Under the pieces are notes generated by a model that made no database searches, was not told the origin of the DNA, and saw only the letters and a program-made list of their open reading frames with translations. Shown piece by piece: positions 41,097 through 47,816 of a stretch of 64,000 nucleotides of DNA. This stretch comes from Paracoccaceae bacterium (GTDB lineage Bacteria; Pseudomonadota; Alphaproteobacteria; Rhodobacterales; Rhodobacteraceae), in the NCBI GenBank assembly GCA_018222585.1, contig JAAFAB010000005.1:186001-250000 (forward strand), written 5' to 3'. Every line of letters starts with the position of its first letter. Positions within the stretch are counted from its first letter, which is position 1. The position numbers and the translations under genes are program-made.

Positions 41097-42211
41097 GCGC
41101 TGACCCTCTTCCGCGGCACCGCCGCCAGGCCGGCCCGGGCGAAGCCGGCGAAGAAGGCGTCGAAATCGGCACAGGCTTCGGCGGCGCGCGCCAGGTGGCC
41201 GATGGCCCAGGGCTCTGCCAGGGCCTCGTGGATCGGCTCCTGCATCCGCGACCAGTCGTCCGAGCGCGCCTCGTCGAGATCCAGCAGGCATTGCGACATG
41301 CGGCGCAGGGGGCCGACCGGGCGCGGCGCGGCTTGGATGGAGATGCGACCCTCGGGCACCGCCTGCAGGAAACTCTCGTTCCCCGCCGTGGCCATGGCCC
41401 AGTTGCTCACGAGGAACTCGTGATAGTCGTCATGCGCCATCGCGCCCTCCCAAGCTTCGACGGTGGCCCCGTTCATTTCGCGGGCGAGCCAGGCCTCCCA
41501 GGCCTCGGGGGGCGTCGATCCGGCGTAGCGCAGGGCCACGCAGATCTCGGCCAGCAGATCCGCATTCAGGTCAAGGTACGCCAGGGTTCCCGCGAAGTTA
41601 AGGCTCTGCTGCGCCGATTGCGTCAATTGTGTGGGTTTTCTTCCATACTCGCTGAGGTAGAACAGGATATGGGTCAGTTCATAGGCGGCCTTCTTGTTGG
41701 GAACCATGAAGGTCCGGGGCCGCGAGATGAAGGTCATCAGCCTTTCCGTAAGGTCATCCGATTCTGCCGCGCTGCCGCAGGGATCCACTCCGCGCCGCAG
41801 CATCAAGCGACGGGCCTCGGCCCTCTGAAGGTCCGACAACTCGGCCTCGGCGAGGCCCTGGGCGTGGGCCCAGTGCACCAGCCCCTCGGCCTTGTCGCCG
41901 GTCATGCCGAGCGCCTCGAGATCCAGCGCGATGGACAGGAAGAAACGATAATACTGCGGGAAGAACCCCAGGCGCTTTTCCAGCGTTTCGTAGACGCTCA
42001 TGTAGGGGGCAAGCGCGTCTGCGGGCAGATGGCCATCGTTGCAGGTCTGTCCCGTGGTCTCGAGGACGTTCAGGATCTCGGCATTTTCCTTCAGCCAGAA
42101 CACGTCGTCCCGGCTCCGGCGCGTGCCGGCGAAACGGTCGAGCAGGGCCGCGCGCCGCGCGGCCCGGCCCTGGCTCCGGGCGGGGAAGGTCAGATGTACA
42201 ACGTTGGACAT
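41093..42211 (-). CDS. Unassigned 372-residue protein downstream of repeat peptide
   Basis: I do not recognise a characterised family. The sequence looks all-alpha and soluble, with no signal peptide or membrane helix. Notable segments are CNDGHLPADALAPYMSVYETLEKRLGFFPQYYRFFLSIALDLEALG (57-101), YELTHILFYLSEYGRKP (177-193) and HDDYHEFLVSNWAMATAGNESFL (260-282). These contain clustered His, Asp and Glu residues (His181, His260, Asp261, Asp262, His264, Glu265) that could bind a metal. The start at 42211 has AAAGGA upstream, directly below a strong hairpin. It stands between the repeat-peptide gene (114-bp gap) and the EamA transporter (4-bp overlap). That fits a processing enzyme or partner of the peptide; this role is inference. 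Confidence 0.75.
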   Translation of the reverse strand: MSNVVHLTFPARSQGRAARRAALLDRFAGTRRSRDDVFWLKENAEILNVLETTGQTCNDGHLPADALAPYMSVYETLEKRLGFFPQYYRFFLSIALDLEALGMTGDKAEGLVHWAHAQGLAEAELSDLQRAEARRLMLRRGVDPCGSAAESDDLTERLMTFISRPRTFMVPNKKAAYELTHILFYLSEYGRKPTQLTQSAQQSLNFAGTLAYLDLNADLLAEICVALRYAGSTPPEAWEAWLAREMNGATVEAWEGAMAHDDYHEFLVSNWAMATAGNESFLQAVPEGRISIQAAPRPVGPLRRMSQCLLDLDEARSDDWSRMQEPIHEALAEPWAIGHLARAAEACADFDAFFAGFARAGLAAVPRKRVSA

Positions 42212-42225
42212 TGAGAGGATCCTTT

Positions 42226-42265
42226 CCGTCTGATCATCGGCCCCGGCGGGGGCGAGATCAGACGG
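42226..42265 (-). other. Intercistronic hairpin between repeat-peptide gene and downstream genes
   Basis: CCGTCTGATC (42226-42235) and GATCAGACGG (42256-42265) are perfect 10-bp arms; a second GC stem (CGCCCCCGCCGGGGCCG region) lies inside. It stands 60 bp after the peptide stop codon and 14 bp before the next start. There is no T tract, so partial termination or mRNA protection is more likely than full termination. Confidence 0.65.
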
Positions 42266-42325
42266 ACGGCGTCCTCACCTCACTCCCCGGCCCGGTCCGG
42301 GCGCGGTCACTCGGTGGCGAGCAGC

Positions 42326-42796
42326 TCAGCTGCCGGAGGTGAACATCTCGACCGCGTCGCCCGAGGCGGCAACCGAGGTCACCGGCGCCGAGCCCGAGGT
42401 GAAGGCTTCGACCGCATCACCCGAGCGGGCATCGCTGGCAACCGGCGCCGAGCCGGAGGTGAACATCTCGACCGCATCGCCCGAGGCGACCAGCGAGGTC
42501 ACCGGAGCCGAGCCCGAGGTGAAGGCTTCGACCGCGTCACCCGAGCGGGCATCGCTGGCAACCGGCGCCGAGCCGGAGGTGAACATCTCGACCGCGTCGC
42601 CCGCCATGGCAGTGGCGGCGGACATCGGTGCGGAACCGGAGGTGAACAGGCCCAGGGCCTCACCAGCCATCAGGTCACCTTGCGCGGCGGGGGCAGAGCC
42701 CGAGGTGAACATCTCGACCGCATCACCGTCCAGCAGGGTTTCGGCAGCATATGCAGTTGTGGCGGCACCGTGAACGGTCTTGCGAATGGCAGTCAT
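42326..42796 (-). CDS. Repeat polypeptide with seven GDAVExFTSGS units (possible multi-core precursor)
   Basis: A 156-residue protein: a 23-residue leader-like N-terminus (MTAIRKTVHGAATTAYAAET...) followed by seven units of G-[DE]-A-[VL]-[EG]-x-[FL]-T-S-G-S. The F-T-S-G-S cores are at 30-34, 51-55, 72-76, 92-96, 112-116, 132-136 and 152-156. Spacers read AP-V-[AT]-S-x4. The protein ends exactly on the seventh S-G-S. There is no cysteine, Sec signal or membrane helix. The ATG at 42796 has GGAG 6 nt before it. The opposite strand is also open, but only because of the repeats. The layout is that of a RiPP precursor or of a repetitive structural peptide; the neighbours suggest processing and export. 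Function unknown. Confidence 0.8.
   Translation of the reverse strand: MTAIRKTVHGAATTAYAAETLLDGDAVEMFTSGSAPAAQGDLMAGEALGLFTSGSAPMSAATAMAGDAVEMFTSGSAPVASDARSGDAVEAFTSGSAPVTSLVASGDAVEMFTSGSAPVASDARSGDAVEAFTSGSAPVTSVAASGDAVEMFTSGS
42329..42730. repeat. Tandem 60-bp / 120-bp coding repeats
   Basis: The DNA for the seven peptide units repeats with a 60-63 bp period. In the stop-proximal part, two 120-bp blocks (about 42353-42472 and 42473-42592) are nearly identical. Units with Met and with Ala before F-T-S-G-S alternate within them, pointing to recent duplication of a two-unit block. Repeats stay in frame throughout. Confidence 0.85.
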
Positions 42797-43229
42797 CTGG
42801 ATCTCCAAGTCGTTGAAAAATAAGGACGAGTGAGATCAAGGTTGCACGGGTCGGAAGACCTGAAAACAGATTTTTCAATTTAAACGTGTCAAGATAAAGT
42901 TATTCACAATAACTTCCTTGAACAACATATTGTTTCCGAATAAACAACAAACTATCGCCAATTTTTTAACACTCATTAATTTTCGGTAAATTCGATCAAG
43001 AACATTGAGGGAACTTCGACAAGATTCGGCGGAGCCCCGGATTCGCGACGAATCGAGGAGACTGGACTCGGACCCCACAGCCCGGCTGGACAGCGTCCTC
43101 GGGACGGTCGAAAAGCCTTGCAGTCCGGGCAACGCAGGCGCGACATCGGGACCAGATCGATATCCTGCCTGCGCACGCCTCACAGAGTTGCGTGTCCGCG
43201 TCACGATGAAAAGAGAAAAGGCTTTCCCC
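42797..43229. other. AT-rich non-coding region upstream of the repeat-peptide gene and xthA
   Basis: 433 bp without a supported gene. The segment 42860-43000 is markedly AT-rich compared with the whole window. It holds the promoter of the repeat-peptide locus (minus) and, in the right part, that of xthA (plus). It contains TTAA-N6-TTAA (42966-42979), which is one base short of the CtrA spacing. Confidence 0.5.
42887..42915 (-). promoter_or_regulatory. Candidate promoter -35 with adjacent palindrome for the repeat-peptide locus
   Basis: On the minus strand a perfect TTGACA (42892-42887) directly follows the inverted repeat AAGTTATT-CAC-AATAACTT (42897-42915, 8-bp arms). The palindrome contains TTATTCACA, which fits the DnaA consensus TTATNCACA. 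The -10 is not clear (best CTGTTT at 17 bp). The palindrome is a plausible activator or repressor site. Confidence 0.4.
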
Positions 43230-44039
43230 ATGAAACTGGCGACATTCAACATCAACGGCATCAAGGCGCGGGTGCAGGCGCTGAGCGACTGGCTGGACGA
43301 GGCGCAGCCGGATGTCGTGGTGCTGCAGGAGATCAAGTCGGTGGACGAGGCTTTCCCGCGCGAGCTTTTCGAGGAGAAGGGCTATCAGGTGGAAACCCAT
43401 GGTCAGAAAAGCTTCAACGGCGTGGCCATCCTGTCCAAGCTCCCGCTGGAAGATGTGACCCGGGGCCTGCCGGGCGATGACGGCGACGAACAGGCGCGCT
43501 GGATCGAGGCCACGGTGGTCGGCGAGAAGACCGCGCTCAGGATCTGCGGGCTCTACCTTCCCAACGGTAACCCGGTGGAGCTGGACGAGGCCGGACGCCC
43601 GGTCGAGGGGGGCAAGTATGCCTACAAGCTGGGCTGGATGGAGCGCCTGAAGGCCCGCGCCGAGGCCCTGCTGGCGCAGGAGGAACCGGCGGTGATGCTG
43701 GGCGACTACAACATCATCCCCCAGGCGCAGGACGCGGCAAATCCGAAGAAGTGGGAGGGCGATGCCCTCTATCGGCCCGAAAGCCGCGCGGCCTGGCAGC
43801 GGATCCTCAACCTCGGCTTCACCGAGATCTTCCGCACCCGCCATGCGGCGCCAGGCCACTACACCTTCTGGGATTACCAGGCCGGCGCCTGGCAGAAGAA
43901 CGACGGCATCCGCATTGACCACATGCTGATGACCCCGCAATGCGCCGACCTGGTCGAGGACTGCGGCATCGACGCCGGGATCCGGGGCCGCGAGAAGCCC
44001 TCGGACCACGTCCCCCTATGGGCAGAGATCGCCCTCTGA
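43230..44039 (+). CDS. xthA: Exodeoxyribonuclease III
   Basis: A 269-residue AP endonuclease/3'-exonuclease of base-excision repair. It begins MKLATFNINGIKARV. Conserved catalytic segments are VVLQEIKS (metal-binding Glu), LYLPNGN, MLGDYNIIP (Asp/Asn pair), RIDHMLMTP and PSDHVPLWAEI (catalytic His). The ATG at 43230 is the family start; upstream in-frame codons are unrelated. It converges on the FAD monooxygenase gene with a 24-bp overlap of the ends. Confidence 0.95.
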   Translation: MKLATFNINGIKARVQALSDWLDEAQPDVVVLQEIKSVDEAFPRELFEEKGYQVETHGQKSFNGVAILSKLPLEDVTRGLPGDDGDEQARWIEATVVGEKTALRICGLYLPNGNPVELDEAGRPVEGGKYAYKLGWMERLKARAEALLAQEEPAVMLGDYNIIPQAQDAANPKKWEGDALYRPESRAAWQRILNLGFTEIFRTRHAAPGHYTFWDYQAGAWQKNDGIRIDHMLMTPQCADLVEDCGIDAGIRGREKPSDHVPLWAEIAL

Positions 44040-45251
44040 CTGCGGACAGGGCAGCGGCTCGGACAGGCGCTGCCCGCCGGTGACATCCAGCCCGTAGAGC
44101 CAGTCAAATTGCCCGACGACGCGCTGCGGCGCGACCCGGCCGGCGATGCGCAGGGCGCTATGGGCGGCAAGGCGCAGCGGCGGGAAGCGCAGGTGGTATT
44201 TCCAGGCATTGCGGGTTGCCGCCTCGATGGCGCGGCGGGCGCGTGGCTGGCGCTGCGACTGGTAGTGACGCAGCCCGGCGCCGGGCCCCTGCCCCTGAGC
44301 AACGGAGGCCGAAAGCGCCTCGGCCAGCACCCAGGCATCCTCCAGCGCCAGGTTGGCCCCCTGGGCCAGGAAGGGCAGCGTCGGATGGGCCGCGTCGCCC
44401 AGAAGCGCCGTGGCGCCCTCGGTCCATTGCGGCGCCACCTCGTGACGGTGCAGCCCCCAGAGGTGCACCCGCCGGACGCGGTCCAGCAGCGATTGCACTT
44501 CCGGGCAGAAGCCCCGGAAGGCGGCGCGCAGGGCCTCGGGATCGTCCTCGTGGCTCCAGCTGTCGGGCGCCCAGTCGCGACGCTCTTCCACCGCGACGAT
44601 GTTGCGATAGGCGCCGCCGCGCAGCGGATAGGTCACCAGGTGCCGCCCCGGCCCCATGTAAAGCCGCGCCTCGGCCGCCTCGGGATCGCCCGGGGCCGAG
44701 GGGACCACCGCACGCCAGGCCACCTGGCCGGTGAAACGCGGCCGCGCCTCGCCCAGGATGGCGCCGCGCAGGCACGAATGCAGCCCGTCGGCGCCGACCA
44801 CAAGGTCGGGGCGCATCCGGGCCTGGTTGGCGATGCGGATCTCGGGGCCACTGTCCGGCGCGGCACCTGTCTCGATCCGCTCGACCCGCTGCAGCAGGCG
44901 GATGCGCGCCCCGGCCTGGCGGGCACCATGGGCCAGTGCGGCGATCAGGTCGGCGCGGTGACAGAGGTAATAGCCCGTCGGCCCCAGGGCCATGCGGATC
45001 GCCGTGCGGCCAGAGCGGTCCAGCAGATGCACCGCCTCGTTGGCCATGCCGATATTGGACGGCTCCAGCCCCAGCCCCTGCAGGACGGCGGCTCCATTCG
45101 GGCTGATCTGCAGCCCCGCCCCCACTTCGCGGATCTTCTCGGCCTGCTCCAGCACCGTGACCTCGGCGCCCCGCAGGGCCAGCGCCCGGGCAGCCGCAAG
45201 GCCGCCGATGCCGGCGCCGATCACGGCAATCCTCATTCCATCCAGCGGCAC
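44016..45251 (-). CDS. FAD-dependent aromatic-ring monooxygenase (salicylate/3-hydroxybenzoate hydroxylase-like)
   Basis: A 411-residue PHBH-fold flavoprotein. The dinucleotide-binding motif MRIAVIGAGIGGLAAARALALRG lies near the N-terminus, the DG motif is LVVGADGLHSCLRG, and the GD motif is ALLGDAAHPTLPFLAQGANLALEDA. It is probably an NAD(P)H-dependent hydroxylase of a phenolic acid, related to salicylate 1-monooxygenase and 6-hydroxynicotinate hydroxylase. The GTG at 45251 (AGGAG 6 nt upstream) is preferred to the ATG at 45236. Its end overlaps the 3' end of the convergent xthA. The substrate cannot be told. Confidence 0.87.
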   Translation of the reverse strand: MPLDGMRIAVIGAGIGGLAAARALALRGAEVTVLEQAEKIREVGAGLQISPNGAAVLQGLGLEPSNIGMANEAVHLLDRSGRTAIRMALGPTGYYLCHRADLIAALAHGARQAGARIRLLQRVERIETGAAPDSGPEIRIANQARMRPDLVVGADGLHSCLRGAILGEARPRFTGQVAWRAVVPSAPGDPEAAEARLYMGPGRHLVTYPLRGGAYRNIVAVEERRDWAPDSWSHEDDPEALRAAFRGFCPEVQSLLDRVRRVHLWGLHRHEVAPQWTEGATALLGDAAHPTLPFLAQGANLALEDAWVLAEALSASVAQGQGPGAGLRHYQSQRQPRARRAIEAATRNAWKYHLRFPPLRLAAHSALRIAGRVAPQRVVGQFDWLYGLDVTGGQRLSEPLPCPQSEGDLCP

Positions 45252-45411
45252 GGGACGTCTCTCCTGCTGGTGCGCCCTCCCGGGCGCGGGTCTGGCGCCG
45301 GCGTTGAGCGGGGCCCTCCACAGGCGGGACCTGTACACAAGGGAATCGCGGCTCTGCCCGGCGCGGGGCGGACCGATATGGCGCCTCATGGCCCGGGGAT
45401 GCAAGCAACAA

Positions 45412-45432
45412 CGCCGGGGCAAGGCCCCGGCG
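45412..45432 (-). terminator. Terminator after dksA
   Basis: CGCCGGGGC-(CTT)-GCCCCGGCG, a perfect 9-bp stem, followed on the minus strand by TTGTTGCTTG; 94 bp after the dksA stop. Confidence 0.6.
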
Positions 45433-45525
45433 TCGCTGACTTTTCACCTGTCCATTCCGATGACCTGAGGCCTCTGCCGCACCGCCGAGCCCGGCTGATC
45501 CGGCCCGGCCCGATCCGGCCCAGGC

Positions 45526-45948
45526 TCAGTCGTCGCGGTGGACTTTTTCGCGGCGCTCGTGACGCTCCTGCGCCTCAAGGCTCATGGTGGCGATCGGCCG
45601 GGCGTCGAGACGCTTCAGGCTGATCGGCTCCCCGGTCACTTCGCAATAGCCGTATTCGCCCTCGTCGATCCGGCGCAGGGCGCTGTCGATCTTGGCAACC
45701 AGCTTGCGCTGGCGGTCCCGGGTGCGCAGCTCCAGCGCCCGGTCGGTCTCTTCGCTGGCGCGATCCGCGATATCGGGAATATTGCGGGTGGAGTCCTTCA
45801 TGCCCTCGATCGTATCGCGGCTGTCGGAGAGGATTTCCTCTTTCCAGGCCAACAGCTTGCGACGGAAATACTCGGTCTGACGGTCATTCATGAACGGCTC
45901 GTCCTCGGCGGGACGATAGTCGTCTTCAAGAAAAGTTTCTGCTTTCAT
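45526..45948 (-). CDS. dksA: RNA polymerase-binding transcription factor DksA
   Basis: A 140-residue DksA, which enters the RNA polymerase secondary channel and acts with ppGpp on rRNA and amino-acid promoters. A long coiled coil (about 27-95) carries the tip motif DIADRAS with the two aspartates (59 and 62). The four zinc-finger positions read Cys102, Thr105, Ser123, Ala126, so only one cysteine remains. This is the cysteine-poor form known in alphaproteobacteria such as R. sphaeroides. The start MKAETFLEDDYRP at 45948 was chosen over upstream in-frame codons. Confidence 0.92.
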   Translation of the reverse strand: MKAETFLEDDYRPAEDEPFMNDRQTEYFRRKLLAWKEEILSDSRDTIEGMKDSTRNIPDIADRASEETDRALELRTRDRQRKLVAKIDSALRRIDEGEYGYCEVTGEPISLKRLDARPIATMSLEAQERHERREKVHRDD

Positions 45949-46396
45949 CAGCGGCTCCCGAACTTGTCCTCGCCCCGGGAAAGAAGAGCCTTCCCGGGCA
46001 GCGGGGTCCCCTGCGGAGGGCATTAACGCCTCGGACAGGCAATGTCACTACACAATCCGTTAGCCATGGCGCTGATGCGCATCGCCTGAAAGGTCTTGCC
46101 CGCAAGGCCGAACCGGCCCCATTGGTGGAGTCTTCAGAGAGAAAAGACCGCCACCTCCGGCACTTAGTCATCTCCCACGCGGCCGCACCGCCAGCCTCGC
46201 CTCGTGTCCCCCCTGCAGTACCGCCCGGAAATGCCGGGCATCATGGTGACTCCGGGTCTGAAAAACCTGCTCAAATGTCTTGCTTAACGGCCCGGAGACC
46301 GGCCCCGGCGGCGCCGGGCGGGCCGGGACGTGGCGGCGCGCTTGCCAACCGCCGCCCCGGCCCCTACCCCTTTGCGACAGTGAAAGGGAGGAATTC
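45949..46396. other. Divergent intergenic region dksA / moxR
   Basis: 448 bp with no gene I can support. It must carry both divergent promoters. The only structure noted is a small GCCCGG-AAATG-CCGGGC hairpin near 46225 and GC-rich palindromic sequence just before moxR (about 46300-46330). Confidence 0.4.
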
Positions 46397-47245
46397 ATGA
46401 CGGCGCGTTTCGAAGGCACTGCAGACTATGTCGCAACCGAGGATCTGACCGTTGCGGTCAATGCGGCGATCACCCTGCAGCGCCCGCTGCTGGTGAAGGG
46501 CGAGCCGGGCACCGGCAAGACCGAGCTAGCCCGCCAGGTGGCCGAAAGCCTCGGCGCGCCGATGATCGAGTGGAACATCAAGTCAACCACCCGCGCGCAA
46601 CAGGGCCTTTACGAATACGATGCGGTCAGCCGCCTTCGCGACAGCCAGCTGGGCGACGAGCGCGTGCATGACGTCGCGAACTACATCCGCCAGGGCAAGC
46701 TCTGGCAGGCCTTCACCGCGCCCGAGCGCGTGGTGCTGCTGATCGACGAGATCGACAAGGCCGACATCGAGTTCCCGAACGACCTGCTGCAGGAACTCGA
46801 CCGGATGGAATTCCACGTCTACGAGACCGGAGAGACGATCCGCGCGGTCAACCGTCCCATCGTCATCATCACCTCCAACAACGAGAAGGAGCTGCCGGAC
46901 GCCTTCCTGCGCCGCTGCTTCTTCCACTACATCCGCTTCCCCGACATGGAGACCATGCGCCGGATCGTCGAGGTGCATCACCCCGGCATCAAGGCCGAGC
47001 TGCTGACCGCCGCCCTCACCCAGTTCTTCGAGCTGCGCGAGATGCAGGGGCTGAAGAAGAAGCCATCGACCTCGGAAGTGCTGGACTGGCTGAAACTGCT
47101 GCTGGCCGAGGACCTGACCCCGGAAGACCTGAAGCGCGACGGCGCCAATGCGCTGCCGAAGCTGCATGGCGCCCTGCTGAAGAACGAGCAGGACGTGCAT
47201 CTCTTCGAGAAACTGGCCTTCATGGCGCGGGGACAGCGGCGCTAG
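46397..47245 (+). CDS. MoxR-family AAA+ ATPase
   Basis: A 282-residue AAA+ protein of the MoxR group, thought to act as a chaperone or metal-insertion factor together with VWA-domain proteins. Walker A is GEPGTGKTE (about 36-44) and Walker B VVLLIDEIDKAD (about 112-123). Sensor 1 ITSNNEKELPDAFLRRCFFH, which includes the arginine finger, follows. The ATG at 46397 follows GGGAGG. A VWA/CoxE-like gene three genes downstream on the same strand is the expected partner. Confidence 0.92.
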   Translation: MTARFEGTADYVATEDLTVAVNAAITLQRPLLVKGEPGTGKTELARQVAESLGAPMIEWNIKSTTRAQQGLYEYDAVSRLRDSQLGDERVHDVANYIRQGKLWQAFTAPERVVLLIDEIDKADIEFPNDLLQELDRMEFHVYETGETIRAVNRPIVIITSNNEKELPDAFLRRCFFHYIRFPDMETMRRIVEVHHPGIKAELLTAALTQFFELREMQGLKKKPSTSEVLDWLKLLLAEDLTPEDLKRDGANALPKLHGALLKNEQDVHLFEKLAFMARGQRR

Positions 47246-47370
47246 GTTTGCGCGGCCCTGGGCAGGAGGCTAGCGCCGATCCAGGGCCGCCCCGGGGCCG
47301 ATACGCAAAATCGGTTTCCCTTCGTTAGAAAATGCGCAACGCTGGCGGGACCAACAGGAAGACCAAGGCC

Positions 47371-47814
47371 ATGACCATAGAAATCCGCCCCCTCGCCCCG
47401 CAGGATCGCGCCGACTGGGGTGCGCTCTGGGAAGGTTACCTGACCTTCTACAAGACCAACCTCGCGCCCGAGATCTACGACCTGACCTTCTCGCGCCTGC
47501 TGGATCCGGTACGGCCGCAATGGGGGCTCGTGGCTCTGATCGAGGGGCGCCCGATGGGACTGGTTCACTACATCTTCCATGCCCACAACTGGCACGATGC
47601 CGATATCTGCTACCTGCAGGACCTCTACGCCGCGCCCGAGGCGCGCGGCACCGGCCTTGGCCGGGCGCTGATCGAGGCGGTGCGCGAGAAGGCGCAAGCG
47701 GCGGGCAGCTCGGGGCTCTACTGGATGACCCAGGAGGGCAACGCCACGGCGCGCCAGCTCTATGACCGGCTGGCCGAGAAGACCGATTTCATCAAGTACA
47801 GGATGGATCTCTGA
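47371..47814 (+). CDS. GNAT-family N-acetyltransferase
   Basis: A 147-residue GNAT enzyme. The acetyl-CoA-binding motif is CYLQDLYAAPEARGTGLGRALIEAV (about 87-111) and the C-terminal NATARQLYDRLAEKT is motif B. A shape like spermine or aminoglycoside acetyltransferases is possible; the substrate is unknown. It lies between moxR and the DUF2927 lipoprotein gene, 2 bp from the latter, so it is probably co-transcribed. Confidence 0.85.
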   Translation: MTIEIRPLAPQDRADWGALWEGYLTFYKTNLAPEIYDLTFSRLLDPVRPQWGLVALIEGRPMGLVHYIFHAHNWHDADICYLQDLYAAPEARGTGLGRALIEAVREKAQAAGSSGLYWMTQEGNATARQLYDRLAEKTDFIKYRMDL

Positions 47815-47816
47815 AA

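Noticed and set aside
42329-42730. CRISPR-like array
   Set aside because: The repeated units are 60-63 bp without distinct spacers, differ from each other, and stay in one reading frame.
42314-42823. Plus-strand open frames across the peptide repeats
   Set aside because: They are open only because the 60-bp repeats keep three frames free of stops; the minus frame has the ribosome binding site and the conserved core.
42966-42979. CtrA box before the repeat-peptide gene (TTAA-N6-TTAA)
   Set aside because: The spacer is 6 bases, while CtrA needs 7; in AT-rich sequence such a match is weak.
42875-43336. 153-codon minus-strand frame upstream of the repeat-peptide gene
   Set aside because: It covers the AT-rich promoter island and the beginning of xthA on the other strand; serine/arginine-rich with no ribosome binding site or domain.
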